Source of the DNA: Diaphorobacter sp. HDW4A
GTDB taxonomy: Bacteria; Pseudomonadota; Gammaproteobacteria; Burkholderiales; Burkholderiaceae_C
Length of the DNA stretch: 64,000 bases
Assembly: GCF_011305995.1 (NCBI RefSeq)
Contig: NZ_CP049910.1
Coordinates: 2,542,001-2,606,000 of the forward strand
Direction of reading: 5' to 3'
The notes under the pieces: generated by a model
What the model saw: only the letters and a program-made list of their open reading frames with translations
Database searches by the model: none
What the model was told of the DNA's origin: nothing
Made by a program: the position numbers and the translations under genes
In this document: positions 16,830 through 25,466 of the stretch, piece after piece
Layout: each line of letters begins with the position of its first letter
Position numbering within the stretch: the stretch's first letter is position 1

Positions 16830-16949
16830 CCATCTTTTCGTGTTCGAGAAATCGCGAAATTAGTTGGAACTTTGCGGCGCGCTGGCCCTCCCTTTCTGGG
16901 TTACTCATCTTTTTGAACGGGCAACCCCAACACAAGGAGAACCAGCGCA

Positions 16950-17441
16950 GTGCTTTCTACAGCCGCATCCAGCATCACCCCCTCCCGTTTCTTGCCTGGC
17001 CGCGCATTGGCCGTCGCCTGCGTGATCGGCATGAGCCTGCTCACCGCCACGGTCGCCGAGGCACGGGAATTCGTCAGCATCAAGGGCAAGACCGTCAACG
17101 TGCGGGAGCAGCCGAACACGCGCTCTGCAACGCTGTGGGAGCTGGGGTCGGGCTATCCGCTGCAGGTGCAGCAGCGCAAGGGCCAGTGGCTCAAGGTGCG
17201 TGACTACGAGGCGACGCTCGGCTGGGTGCATGCGCCGCTGACGAACAAAACGCCGCATCGCATCGTGACCGCACGCTCGGCCAATCTGCGCGCCACGCCG
17301 TCGGGCAACGGCAAGATCGTCAGCAAACTGCCGCGCCACGAGGTCGTGCAGACCGTCAAAAATTCGGGCACCTGGGTGCAGGTGCGCACCGAATCCGGCA
17401 AGCAAGGCTGGGTCGCCAAGAACCTCACCTGGGGTTGGTGA
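16950..17441 (+). CDS. Exported protein with two bacterial SH3 domains
   Basis: A 163-residue predicted periplasmic protein. The start is a GTG at 16950 behind AAGGAG, giving a signal peptide with a hydrophobic core (GRALAVACVIGMSLLTATV) and cleavage after AEA. Two SH3_3-like repeats follow, roughly residues 36-95 (FVSIKGKTVNVREQPN, GSGYPLQVQQRKGQWLKV) and 100-163 (RIVTARSANLRATPSGNGKIV, VVQTVKNSGTWVQVRT, GWVAKNLTWGW). Such domains commonly bind cell-wall components; the precise role is unknown. It sits between two thiamine genes but shows no sign of being part of that pathway. Confidence 0.85.
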   Translation: MLSTAASSITPSRFLPGRALAVACVIGMSLLTATVAEAREFVSIKGKTVNVREQPNTRSATLWELGSGYPLQVQQRKGQWLKVRDYEATLGWVHAPLTNKTPHRIVTARSANLRATPSGNGKIVSKLPRHEVVQTVKNSGTWVQVRTESGKQGWVAKNLTWGW

Positions 17442-17472
17442 TCAGCCCCGCCCCCGGTTCGATTCAGGGTTG

Positions 17473-18324
17473 TCAGCCGATGACGACCTGTGCGATGGGC
17501 GCGTAGCCGTGATTCAACGGGCCGTGGCCACGGCCCGTGTGCACGTCCGCGCCTGCCGCAATCGCGCCGAGGATGTAGCCGCGCGCCTTTTCCACCGCCA
17601 AGGGCAACGGCGCACCGAGTGCCAGATGCGACGCGATGGCCGACGACAGCGTGCAGCCCGTGCCGTGGCCGTTGTGCGTGGCGATGCGTTGGGATTCGAG
17701 GCGCAGGTGCTCGGTCTTGTTCAGCGCAAGCACGTCCACCACCCAGTCGCCCGGCAGATGACCACCCTTGAGCAGCGCGGTGCGCGCGCCCAGGTCGAGC
17801 AGCGCATTCGCGGCCTCATCCAGATCGGCCTCGCCCGCGATCTTGCGGCCGAGCAGCCAGCCCGCTTCGTCGAGATTGGGCGTGACCACAGCCACCAGCG
17901 GGAACAGCTCACCGACCAGCGCGGCCTCGGTTTCCTGTGCGATCAAGCGGTCACCGCTGGTGGCCACCATCACCGGATCGAGCACCACGTTGGGCAGGCC
18001 ATGACGACGGATCGCGTCGGCCACCACGCGCACCACCTCGGGCGAATGCAGCATGCCGATCTTGACCGCGTCCACGCCGATGTCTTCGACCACGGCGTCG
18101 ATCTGTGCCCGCAGAAATTCGGGCGGCACACCGTGGATGCCGCGCACGCCCTGCGTGTTCTGGGCGGTGAGCGCGGTGAGCGCGGTCATGCCGTAGCAGC
18201 CCAGCGCGCTGAAGGTCTTGAGGTCGGCCTGAATGCCCGCGCCGCCGCCGCTGTCGGACCCGGCGATGGACAACACGCGTGCGTAGCGACGCTTGTCTTG
18301 CTGCGTCTGAAGTTCTTTGCTCAT
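17473..18324 (-). CDS. thiD: Hydroxymethylpyrimidine/phosphomethylpyrimidine kinase
   Basis: Ribokinase-fold kinase that phosphorylates hydroxymethylpyrimidine twice to the diphosphate used by ThiE. The 283-residue protein has the substrate-binding start SIAGSDSGGGAGIQADLKTF at about residues 19-38, GCYGMTALTALTAQNT, VLDPVMVATSGDRL, and the anion-hole region GHGTGCTLSSAIA near residue 220. It is divergent from thiO-S-G-E; its 5' end is about 150 bp from the second TPP riboswitch, which is oriented for the other strand, so thiD seems to have a separate promoter. Confidence 0.96.
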   Translation of the reverse strand: MSKELQTQQDKRRYARVLSIAGSDSGGGAGIQADLKTFSALGCYGMTALTALTAQNTQGVRGIHGVPPEFLRAQIDAVVEDIGVDAVKIGMLHSPEVVRVVADAIRRHGLPNVVLDPVMVATSGDRLIAQETEAALVGELFPLVAVVTPNLDEAGWLLGRKIAGEADLDEAANALLDLGARTALLKGGHLPGDWVVDVLALNKTEHLRLESQRIATHNGHGTGCTLSSAIASHLALGAPLPLAVEKARGYILGAIAAGADVHTGRGHGPLNHGYAPIAQVVIG

Positions 18325-18470
18325 TCAAAAATTATCGTGTATTCCGCATCGCCTTTTGCAAGAACGTGTCTACAGACGGAATCGCTCACCTCAACCGATA
18401 CAACGCGAGGGACATGAACCAGTTCAAGGAATTTGCCGTTGTCATTGTGTTGTAATCACGACTCGGACGA

Positions 18471-18548
18471 AACAGGGGTGCCCACGCGGAGCGTGCGGCT
18501 GAGAACATACCCTCTACCCGATCCAGACAATGCTGGCGTGGGGAGTTT
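18471..18548 (+). ncRNA. TPP riboswitch upstream of thiO-S-G-E
   Basis: A near-consensus THI element: ACAGGGGTGCCC, a P3 arm with CACGC/GCGTG pairing, GGCTGAGAACATACCC (18497-18512), CGATCCAGACAATGCTGG (18519-18536), then CGTGGGGAGTT. It controls the thiamine operon beginning at 18632. The stretch 18325-18470 between thiD and the element has no gene and probably holds both promoters; no clear terminator hairpin is seen after the element, so control may act at translation initiation. Confidence 0.95.
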
Positions 18549-18631
18549 CTGCAAAAAAGCGGCACCGGCGTGTTTTGTCCATTTGTTGCCTATTGAAGAG
18601 ATAGGGTTGGAACTGGACGAAATAGGACAAG

Positions 18632-19717
18632 ATGCTTCCGCTTCAAAAAAACTCCACGATCACGATTCTGGGTGCGGGCCTCATGGGCCGGCTGCTGGCC
18701 GTCGAGCTGGCGCGCAAGGGCCACCGCGTCGAGGTGTTCGAAGCACAGGGCCCCGATGCACAAGGCGCAGCCGCGCACGTGGCGGCTGCGATGCTCGCGC
18801 CGCTGGCCGAATCGGCCGTGACGGAGCCCGGCGTGGTGCGCATGGGCCAGTACGCGCTGCCGCGCTGGCAGGAACTGATCGGTCAACTCTCGCAGCCCGT
18901 GTTCTTCCAGCAGAACGGCACACTGATTCTCTGGCACCGCCTTGACGCGGGCGAGGCCACGCGCTTTCAGCACAAGCTCACCCAGACCCAAGCACAGATC
19001 CCCGAGCTGCAGCCGCTTGAAATGCTGAACAGCGCGCAGGTCGATGCGCTCGAACCCGCAGTCGCCTCGCGCTTCGCCAATGGCATGTACCTTCCCGGCG
19101 AAGGCCAGCTCGACAACCGCCAGTTGCTCGCGGCACTCGAAGTGGCGATGACCGAACTCGGCGTGAAGGTGCACTGGAACACACCCAAGCAGCCCGAGGA
19201 CATCACGCCCGGCAACGCGGACTTGGTGCTCGACTGCCGAGGTCTCGGCGCCAAGCCCACCTGGAATGCGCTGCGCGGCGTGCGAGGCGAGGTCGTGCGC
19301 CTGTACGCACCTGAGGTTACGCTGCAGCGCCCGACGCGCCTCGTGCACCCACGCTACCCGATTTACATAGCGCCCAAGGAAAATCACCTGTTCGTGATCG
19401 GCGCGACCGAGATCGAGTCGGACGACATGTCTCCCGCAAGCGTGCGCTCGACGCTGGAGCTGCTCTCCGCCGCCTATGCGGTGCATTCCGGTTTTGCCGA
19501 GGCGCGCATTCTTGAGATCGCCACGCAATGCCGCCCCACGCTGCCTGACAATCTGCCCGCCGTGCGTCAGGTGCGCAAGAATGTGCTCGAAGTGAACGGT
19601 CTGTACCGTCACGGCTTCATGATCTCGCCCGCGATGCTGGACGTGGTCATGGAGGTGCTGGAGACCGGACAATCGGCACTCGCTCCCCGTTTTGATCTTT
19701 CCGTGCAGTTGGATTGA
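18632..19717 (+). CDS. thiO: Glycine oxidase ThiO
   Basis: FAD-dependent amine oxidase that converts glycine to dehydroglycine (iminoglycine) for thiazole synthesis. The 361-residue protein has the Rossmann motif ILGAGLMGRLLAVELARKG at residues 12-30, HVAAAMLAPLAES, and the C-terminal FAD-contact RHGFMISPAM. The start follows AGGA. It is the first gene of the riboswitch-controlled run thiO-S-G-E and overlaps no neighbour; thiS starts 28 bp later. Confidence 0.93.
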   Translation: MLPLQKNSTITILGAGLMGRLLAVELARKGHRVEVFEAQGPDAQGAAAHVAAAMLAPLAESAVTEPGVVRMGQYALPRWQELIGQLSQPVFFQQNGTLILWHRLDAGEATRFQHKLTQTQAQIPELQPLEMLNSAQVDALEPAVASRFANGMYLPGEGQLDNRQLLAALEVAMTELGVKVHWNTPKQPEDITPGNADLVLDCRGLGAKPTWNALRGVRGEVVRLYAPEVTLQRPTRLVHPRYPIYIAPKENHLFVIGATEIESDDMSPASVRSTLELLSAAYAVHSGFAEARILEIATQCRPTLPDNLPAVRQVRKNVLEVNGLYRHGFMISPAMLDVVMEVLETGQSALAPRFDLSVQLD

Positions 19718-19745
19718 CATCTGCTCCACTCCAAGCGATATCACC

Positions 19746-19943
19746 ATGAACGTGACCGTCAACCAGAAGAACATCGACCTGCCAGACAACGCCACCGTCG
19801 CCGACCTCGTGGTGCAAATGCAGGCCAAACCACCGTTTGCCGTTGCAGTGAACCTGCAATTCGTGCCCAAGACCCGCTACGCACAACATGCGCTGGCTGC
19901 GGGCGATGCGGTGGAAGTCATCGCGCCGGTCACCGGCGGCTGA
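19746..19943 (+). CDS. thiS: Sulfur carrier protein ThiS
   Basis: Ubiquitin-fold sulfur carrier of 65 residues ending in the required Gly-Gly (VTGG), which is adenylated and thiocarboxylated to deliver sulfur to ThiG. The start at 19746 ([12 protein letters not shown]) gives the usual family length; a longer in-frame version would overlap thiO. No thiF adenylyltransferase is encoded in the window, so activation must come from a gene elsewhere. Confidence 0.95.
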   Translation: MNVTVNQKNIDLPDNATVADLVVQMQAKPPFAVAVNLQFVPKTRYAQHALAAGDAVEVIAPVTGG

Positions 19944-19987
19944 ACGGGTCAGCTCCGTCAGCTTATACAAAAAAGGTTGAACCCAAC

Positions 19988-20797
19988 ATGTCCCCTACCC
20001 CCAACACCGATCCGTTCGTGCTCTACGGCCAGACGCTGCAAAGCCGCCTGCTGCTGGGTACCGCCCGTTACCCCTCGCCCGCTGTGCTGCAAGCCGCCGT
20101 CGCGCGCAGCAAGCCCGGCATGGTGACCGCGTCACTGCGCCGCCAAGGCAGCAATGCGGCTGAGACCGGCAGTAGCTTCTGGGAACTGCTGCGCAGCCTG
20201 AACGTGCCAGTGCTGCCCAACACCGCCGGTTGCCACAGCGCGCAGGAGGCCATCACCACCGCGCAGATGGCGCGCGAGGTGTTCGACACGCCGTGGATCA
20301 AGCTTGAGCTGATCGGCGACGACTACACGCTGCAGCCTGACACGCTGAACCTCGTCTCCACCGCCGAGCATCTGGTCCGCGAAGGCTTCTGGGTGCTGCC
20401 GTACTGCACCGAAGATCTGGTGCTGTGCCAGCGCCTCGTCGATGTGGGCTGCCAAGCCGTCATGCCGTGGGCCGCGCCCATCGGCACGGGCCGTGGCCCC
20501 ATCAACCCCTACGCGCTGCAGATGCTGCGCGAGCGCCTGTCGGTGCCGATGCTGGTGGACGCCGGTCTGGGCCTGCCCTCGCACGCCTGCCAGGTGATGG
20601 AATGGGGCTTTGACGGCGTGCTGCTGAACACCGCCGTGGCGCTGGCCACTGACCCGGTCGCGATGGCCGGCGCCTTCGCTGATGCGGTCTCCGCCGGCCG
20701 CGCCGCGCGCACAGCCGGTGCGATGACGCCGCAGGACTCCGCCCAGCCGAGCACCCCCGTGCTGGGCACACCGTTCTGGCACCACAACAATGGTTGA
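19988..20797 (+). CDS. thiG: Thiazole synthase ThiG
   Basis: TIM-barrel enzyme that condenses deoxyxylulose phosphate, dehydroglycine and ThiS thiocarboxylate into the thiazole moiety. In the 269-residue protein, K105 in [11 protein letters not shown] is the expected Schiff-base lysine, and [25 protein letters not shown] and [10 protein letters not shown] are conserved. It extends a little beyond the usual end with a tail closing in FWHHNNG. Its 3' end overlaps the thiE start by 8 bp if the first ATG of thiE is used. Confidence 0.96.
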   Translation: MSPTPNTDPFVLYGQTLQSRLLLGTARYPSPAVLQAAVARSKPGMVTASLRRQGSNAAETGSSFWELLRSLNVPVLPNTAGCHSAQEAITTAQMAREVFDTPWIKLELIGDDYTLQPDTLNLVSTAEHLVREGFWVLPYCTEDLVLCQRLVDVGCQAVMPWAAPIGTGRGPINPYALQMLRERLSVPMLVDAGLGLPSHACQVMEWGFDGVLLNTAVALATDPVAMAGAFADAVSAGRAARTAGAMTPQDSAQPSTPVLGTPFWHHNNG

Positions 20798-21722
20798 GCC
20801 CATGCAAAACGATCTGACTGTGGACGCGATGAAGCAGGCGATTCTGGCTGCGCACGCCAGCGCCTTTGCCGATTTTCCTGCGCAGCCCGAACCGGCTCCC
20901 GCCATCAACAACAACATTGATGACCCGGTCTACCGCGCCGCGCTCGCGACCTGCAGCCAGTTGGGTTTCATCGGGCATGACGCCGACTGCGTCGCGAACG
21001 CATGGAAGACGCAGACCGCGCGCACCGGCCATTTCGACGCAGCAGCGTGGCCGGTCGAACCTGCGGACTTCGGCCTGCAGCCCGTGCCGCATGCTCAACC
21101 ATTCGCCGCCTGCCCGAAGAACCTCGGTCTCTACGCCGTGCTGCCCGATGCCGCCATGGTTGGCCGCATGGCACGAGCGGGAGTGCCCACCGTGCAACTG
21201 CGCTTCAAGTCGACCGACCCTGCGGCCATCGAGGCCGAGGTAAAGGCCTGCGTCGAGGCGGTGCGTGGCACCGACGCGCATCTCTACATCAACGACCACT
21301 GGCGCATCGCGATTGCAGCGGGCTCCTACGGCGTGCATCTGGGTCAGGAAGATCTCGACGCGCTCACGCAGGAGGAAATCTCCACGCTGCGCGATTCGGG
21401 CGTGCGCCTCGGCGTGAGCACCCACGGCTATGCCGAGATGGTGCGCGCCGATGCGGTCGCGCCGAGCTACATCGCCATGGGCGCGGTGTTTCCCACTACG
21501 CTCAAGAAGATGGCCACGGTGCCACAGGGCATAGCGCGCCTTGAGCAATACGCAAAGCTGATGTGCCACTATCCCCAAGTCGCCATCGGCGGCATCGGGC
21601 TTGATCAGTTCCCACAAATCCTCGCCACCGGTGTGAGATCCATTGCCGTGGTGCGCGCCATCGTCAATGCGGCCGACCCGGAGAAGGCCGCCGCCGAGCT
21701 CATGCATGCCATGGGCTCATGA
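20790..21722 (+). CDS. thiE: Thiamine-phosphate synthase with N-terminal extension
   Basis: Joins HMP diphosphate and thiazole phosphate to thiamine phosphate. Residues ~110-310 are a ThiE TIM barrel: [14 protein letters not shown] (pyrophosphate contacts), [37 protein letters not shown] and VAIGGIGL. Total length is 310 residues against roughly 210 for classical ThiE; the first ~110 residues (including [18 protein letters not shown]) are an extra region of unknown role. The start is either the ATG at 20790, overlapping thiG by 8 bp, or the ATG at 20802; neither has a strong ribosome site, so coupling to thiG is likely. Last gene of the operon. Confidence 0.92.
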   Translation: MVEPMQNDLTVDAMKQAILAAHASAFADFPAQPEPAPAINNNIDDPVYRAALATCSQLGFIGHDADCVANAWKTQTARTGHFDAAAWPVEPADFGLQPVPHAQPFAACPKNLGLYAVLPDAAMVGRMARAGVPTVQLRFKSTDPAAIEAEVKACVEAVRGTDAHLYINDHWRIAIAAGSYGVHLGQEDLDALTQEEISTLRDSGVRLGVSTHGYAEMVRADAVAPSYIAMGAVFPTTLKKMATVPQGIARLEQYAKLMCHYPQVAIGGIGLDQFPQILATGVRSIAVVRAIVNAADPEKAAAELMHAMGS

Positions 21723-21788
21723 CGTCAGGAAAAATTCTCACATCTGACAAATGTGCTACGTGAGCACTCATGCCGCCATAATCGCGGC

Positions 21789-23318
21789 ATGAGCAGCACA
21801 TCCATTACTTTTTCTCAGGTCGGCATCGTAGGCACGGGTGCCATGGGCCGTGGCATTGCGCAGATCGCCGCACAGGCGGGCAGCAAGGTATGCCTCTTCG
21901 ACACCAACCCCGAGGCGGCTGCCGCTGCGCAAAAGCAGATCGAGCAGCAATGGCAGAAGCTCGCCGAAAAGGGAAAGATCGACGCCGCCAAGGTCGCGCA
22001 GTGGTCCGCCCTGCTCAAGCCGGTGACGACGCTCGGTGATCTGTCGAGCTGCGATCTGGTGATCGAAGCCATCGTCGAGCGGCTGGATGTGAAGCGCGAA
22101 CTCTTCGCGCAGCTCGAGACCATCGTCGAGAGCACCGCCGTTCTGGTGACCAACACCTCGTCACTATCGGTCACCGCGATCGCCGCCAACCTCAAGTCCG
22201 CACACCGCTTTGCGGGCTACCACTTCTTCAACCCCGTGCCGCTCATGAAGGTGGTCGAAGTGATTGCCGGTCTCAAGACCGACGCCGTCACCTGCGAACG
22301 CCTCACTCAATACGCCCGCGAGATGGGCCACACGCCCGTCACCGCGCAGGACACTCCCGGCTTCATCGTCAACCACGCAGGCCGTGGCTACAACACCGAA
22401 GCGCTGCGCATCCTGAACGAAGGCGTGACCGACATCGTCACCATCGACCGCATCCTGCGCGATCAGGTCGGTTTCAAGCTCGGCCCGTTCGAGCTCATGG
22501 ACCTGACCGGCCTCGACGTGTCGCACCCCGTCATGGAGTCGATCTACAACCAGTACTACCAGGAGCCGCGCTACCGCCCCAGCGTGATCGCCGCGCAGCG
22601 CGTGGCCGGTGGCGTATTCGGCCGCAAGACCAGCGAAGGCTTCTACCAGTACGACAACGGCGTGCAGCAGGTGCCCGAAGAGCAGCCTGTTCCTCAGGTC
22701 GACAACATTCCGCCCGTCTGGGTCTCCACCCGCGCGGCCCGCCGTGCGGAGCTCTATCAGCTGCTCAAGGACCTCGGTGCTCGTGTCGAAACCGGCCAGT
22801 CGCCATCCGCAGAAGCACTGACGCTGGTGGCCCCGCTCGGCTTTGACGTGACGACCGTGGCCGTGGTCGAGCGTCTCGATCCCGCGCGCACCATCGGCAT
22901 CGACATGCTGATCGACGACGCCGCCACCAAGCGCCGCGTGCTGGCCACCAACCCCGCTACCCGCACCGACTACCGCGACGCCGCGCACGCCCTCTTCGCG
23001 CGTGACGGCAAGAAGGTCTCGGTGATCCGCGACAGCGGTGGCTTCGTGACGCAGCGCGTCGTGGCCACCATCGTCAACATCGCCAGCGACATCTGCCAGC
23101 AAGGCGTCTGCAGCCCCAAGGATCTCGAGACTGCCGTCACGCTGGGCCTCGGCTACCCGATGGGCCCGCTCGCCATGGGCAATCTCTGGGGTCCCACCAA
23201 CGTGCTCGAGGTGCTGTTCAACATGCAGACCGTCTACGGCGATACCCGCTACCGCCCCAGCCCCTGGCTGCGCCGCCGCGGTGCCATCGGCCTGAGCCTG
23301 ATGCACGAAGAAGAGTGA
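21789..23318 (+). CDS. 3-hydroxyacyl-CoA dehydrogenase (PaaC/PaaH-like)
   Basis: NAD-dependent oxidation of 3-hydroxyacyl-CoA to 3-ketoacyl-CoA, as in phenylacetate or fatty-acid breakdown. The 509-residue protein starts with the NAD-binding VGIVGTGAMGRGIAQIAAQAG, then TNTSSLSVTAIA, FAGYHFFNPVPLMKVVEVI (catalytic His region) and DTPGFIVN. A second C-terminal 3HCDH-type domain from about residue 400 (SVIRDSGGFVTQRV) matches the long PaaC/PaaH form. The start at 21789 (MSSTSITFSQ) fits the domain better than an upstream non-ATG start. It is followed 52 bp later by the hydratase gene; together they form a beta-oxidation-like pair. Confidence 0.92.
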   Translation: MSSTSITFSQVGIVGTGAMGRGIAQIAAQAGSKVCLFDTNPEAAAAAQKQIEQQWQKLAEKGKIDAAKVAQWSALLKPVTTLGDLSSCDLVIEAIVERLDVKRELFAQLETIVESTAVLVTNTSSLSVTAIAANLKSAHRFAGYHFFNPVPLMKVVEVIAGLKTDAVTCERLTQYAREMGHTPVTAQDTPGFIVNHAGRGYNTEALRILNEGVTDIVTIDRILRDQVGFKLGPFELMDLTGLDVSHPVMESIYNQYYQEPRYRPSVIAAQRVAGGVFGRKTSEGFYQYDNGVQQVPEEQPVPQVDNIPPVWVSTRAARRAELYQLLKDLGARVETGQSPSAEALTLVAPLGFDVTTVAVVERLDPARTIGIDMLIDDAATKRRVLATNPATRTDYRDAAHALFARDGKKVSVIRDSGGFVTQRVVATIVNIASDICQQGVCSPKDLETAVTLGLGYPMGPLAMGNLWGPTNVLEVLFNMQTVYGDTRYRPSPWLRRRGAIGLSLMHEEE

Positions 23319-23370
23319 TGACGGAGTGATCTGATCACCGCACAGAACCAGAGAGAAGAGACAAACCGCC

Positions 23371-24150
23371 ATGCCCGCCGAACTCAAAAGCTCCAGCCAC
23401 GATCACACGCTGATCCTGACGCTCAACGACCCCAGCACGCGCAACGCACTCAGCCCGGACATCTACGCGGCCGGTGTCGAAGCGCTCAACGGGGCCGAAC
23501 GCAACCGCGACATCCGCAGCGTGATCATCACGGGCGCGGGCGGCATGTTCAGCGCGGGCGGCAATCTCAACCGGCTGCAGGCGCGCAGACAGGAAAGTGC
23601 CGAAGAGCAAGCACGCGGCGTGAACGCGCTTCATGGCTGGATCGACACCATCCGCAACTTTCCCAAGCCGGTGATCGCGGCCGTTGAAGGCCCGGCCGCC
23701 GGTGCCGGTTTCTCGCTGGCGCTGGCCTGCGACCTCATCGTCGCCTCGCGCGACGCGGTGTTCATCATGGCCTACGCGCGCGTGGGCCTGTCGCCCGACG
23801 GTGGCGGCACCTGGAGCCTCGCCCAGTCGCTGCCGCGCCAACTCGCGATGGAAATCCTCATGGGCGCCGACAGGGTCGACGTGCAGCGCCTGCACACGCT
23901 CGGCGTGGTCAACCGCCTCACGCAACCGGGCGAGGCGCTGAGCGAAGCCCTGACACTGGCCAACGCACTCGACCAGCGCGCGCCCAACGCCCTCGCCAGC
24001 ATCAAGGAACTGGTCACCGACGCCAGCGGCAACAGCTTGCACGCGCACCTTGATCAGGAGCGCAATCACTTCGTGAAAAACCTCTCGCACGCCAATGCGG
24101 GCGAAGGCATTGCGGCCTTCTTCGAAAAACGCACTGCCCGTTATCAGTAA
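23371..24150 (+). CDS. Enoyl-CoA hydratase/isomerase family protein (possibly alternative oxepin-CoA hydrolase)
   Basis: Crotonase-fold enzyme of 259 residues. The oxyanion-hole segments are MFSAGGNLNRL and GPAAGAGFSLALACDLI; VGLSPDGGGTWSLAQSLPRQLAMEIL follows, where classical hydratases have their catalytic glutamate. The segment GNLNRL and the D in SPDGGG instead resemble the PaaG-like/oxepin-CoA hydrolase group, so the substrate is uncertain. The ATG follows GAGAAGAG. The neighbouring hydroxyacyl-CoA dehydrogenase makes a CoA-linked ring-cleavage or beta-oxidation role likely. Confidence 0.88.
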   Translation: MPAELKSSSHDHTLILTLNDPSTRNALSPDIYAAGVEALNGAERNRDIRSVIITGAGGMFSAGGNLNRLQARRQESAEEQARGVNALHGWIDTIRNFPKPVIAAVEGPAAGAGFSLALACDLIVASRDAVFIMAYARVGLSPDGGGTWSLAQSLPRQLAMEILMGADRVDVQRLHTLGVVNRLTQPGEALSEALTLANALDQRAPNALASIKELVTDASGNSLHAHLDQERNHFVKNLSHANAGEGIAAFFEKRTARYQ

Positions 24151-24223
24151 GATGAAAGGCTTGCAGAGGCACCGGTCACGCGAGTGACAGCAAGTGCCAT
24201 GTCAGTCACCCAAAAGACAGCCT

Positions 24224-24940
24224 ATGGACGAGCCGATTCTTAGCATAGAAGAACGTGAAGCGATCAACAGTGGTCGCTGGTTTTCATCTTTGTCGCCTTC
24301 GCTGCGACATGACATTCTTCGATGCGCTTACGTCAAACGATTTCGCGATGGAGGGCTGATCAGTGCGCGCGGCGATCCACCGGACGAGTGGATCGCCTGC
24401 GCTCGTGGCGCGGTGCGCGTGAGCTCGACCTCGATCTCCGGCAAGCAGATCACGCTGACCTACGTAGAGCCCGGCATCTGGTTCGGCGACGTGGCGATGT
24501 TCGACGGAGACCGCCGCACGCACGACGCCTACGCGCATGGCGACTCGACCATCCTGTGCGTCGCCCGCGCCGACTTCAAGAAGATTCTCTCGCAGCACGC
24601 CGAACTCTACGACGCCCTGCTGCAACTGCAGTCACGCCGCATCCGCCAGCTCTTCGGCCTCGTCGAAGACCTAAACACCCTGCCCCTGCGCTCGCGTCTG
24701 GCCAAGCAACTTCTGCACCTGGCCCGCAGCTACGGAGTCCCCAGCCTCGCGGACGGCGACGACATCCGCATCGGCCTGCAACTGGCGCAGGAAGAGTTGG
24801 CGCAATTGCTCGGCGCATCGCGCCAACGTGTCAACCAGGAACTCAAGGCGATGGAACGCGAGGACGCGATTCGCATCGAAGCGGGCGGCCTCGTGGTTCG
24901 CGATCGCTCCAAACTGATGCGCATCGCCGAGGCAAATTAA
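24224..24940 (+). CDS. Crp/Fnr family transcriptional regulator
   Basis: A 238-residue regulator with an N-terminal cyclic-nucleotide-binding-like domain (DGGLISARGDPPDEW, GAVRVSSTS, EPGIWFGDVAMFDGDRRTHDAYA) and a C-terminal winged helix (LAQEELAQLLGASRQRVNQELKAME, about residues 180-205). No Fnr-type cysteine cluster is present at the N-terminus, so it is not an oxygen-sensing Fnr. The ligand is unknown. The start at 24224 (MDEPILSIEE) is preferred; an in-frame ATG 30 bp upstream is possible. It follows the acyl-CoA genes by about 70 bp and may control them or the next operon. Confidence 0.9.
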   Translation: MDEPILSIEEREAINSGRWFSSLSPSLRHDILRCAYVKRFRDGGLISARGDPPDEWIACARGAVRVSSTSISGKQITLTYVEPGIWFGDVAMFDGDRRTHDAYAHGDSTILCVARADFKKILSQHAELYDALLQLQSRRIRQLFGLVEDLNTLPLRSRLAKQLLHLARSYGVPSLADGDDIRIGLQLAQEELAQLLGASRQRVNQELKAMEREDAIRIEAGGLVVRDRSKLMRIAEAN

Positions 24941-24976
24941 GCGCCCCTTGCTCGCGCAGCGCTTGCTTTGATTGCG

Positions 24977-25404
24977 CTGGCCGGGACTGCCCCCAGCTGG
25001 GCAGTGACTTTTTTGTTTGCGCACAAAAAAGTCACCAAAAAATGCGCTTGAAGTCACACGATAGAGCTTCCTGCGCGACTGCGTCGCTCCGCTCGGACAA
25101 CTATCGTGAGTCAGAGTGCCAATCGGAGAAGGCGACGAAATACACATCGCCAGCGCACTGCGTACCCAACTGCGCACTCCATCCCACATCCCTCTCGTAT
25201 CTCGCGAAGTCGCGAGATGAACAGGCACGAGCGCAGCAAAGTGCCGAACACACCTCCCCGCATTCCACTGACTCGCGGCGGTTGTCCGAACGGAGCGCGC
25301 AGCGCGCAGTGAGTTCTGCCGCGGGTATCGGAAGCGCGTTTTTGGTGACTTTTTGCGCGCAAGCAAAAAGTTACTCCGCCGCCGGGCGGAACTCCCGGCC
25401 TCCG
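24977..25404. repeat. Composite inverted-repeat element A
   Basis: A 428-bp non-coding element bounded by GGCCGGGA...TCCCGGCC. The two halves are diverging copies of one unit: after the outer arm each has a hairpin (left 25004-25035, 13-bp perfect arms GTGACTTTTTTGT/ACAAAAAAGTCAC; right 25345-25374, 12-bp arms with one mismatch), then CAAAAA..GCGCTT, then a CGC-rich block around GCTCCGYTCGGACAAC. The centre has a perfect 9-2-9 hairpin (25199-25218, ATCTCGCGA-AG-TCGCGAGAT). The same architecture recurs at 61782-62325. It fills most of the 526-bp gap between the Crp/Fnr gene and the kinase gene; open frames within it are not credible genes. Confidence 0.85.
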
Positions 25405-25466
25405 CACTCAACACCCCAGCAGAAGCCAGTCGAGCAAACACCACCAAACAAAAAGAGAACCGCCCA

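Noticed and set aside
25111..25407. Minus-strand open frame of 98 codons
   Set aside because: It covers repeat element A and matches only the repeat; such frames are commonly mis-annotated as hypothetical proteins.
24941..25466. Possible CRISPR or tRNA-related structure in the repeat-rich gap
   Set aside because: The repeats are inverted halves of one element, not regularly spaced direct repeats, and no cloverleaf or T-loop sequence is present.
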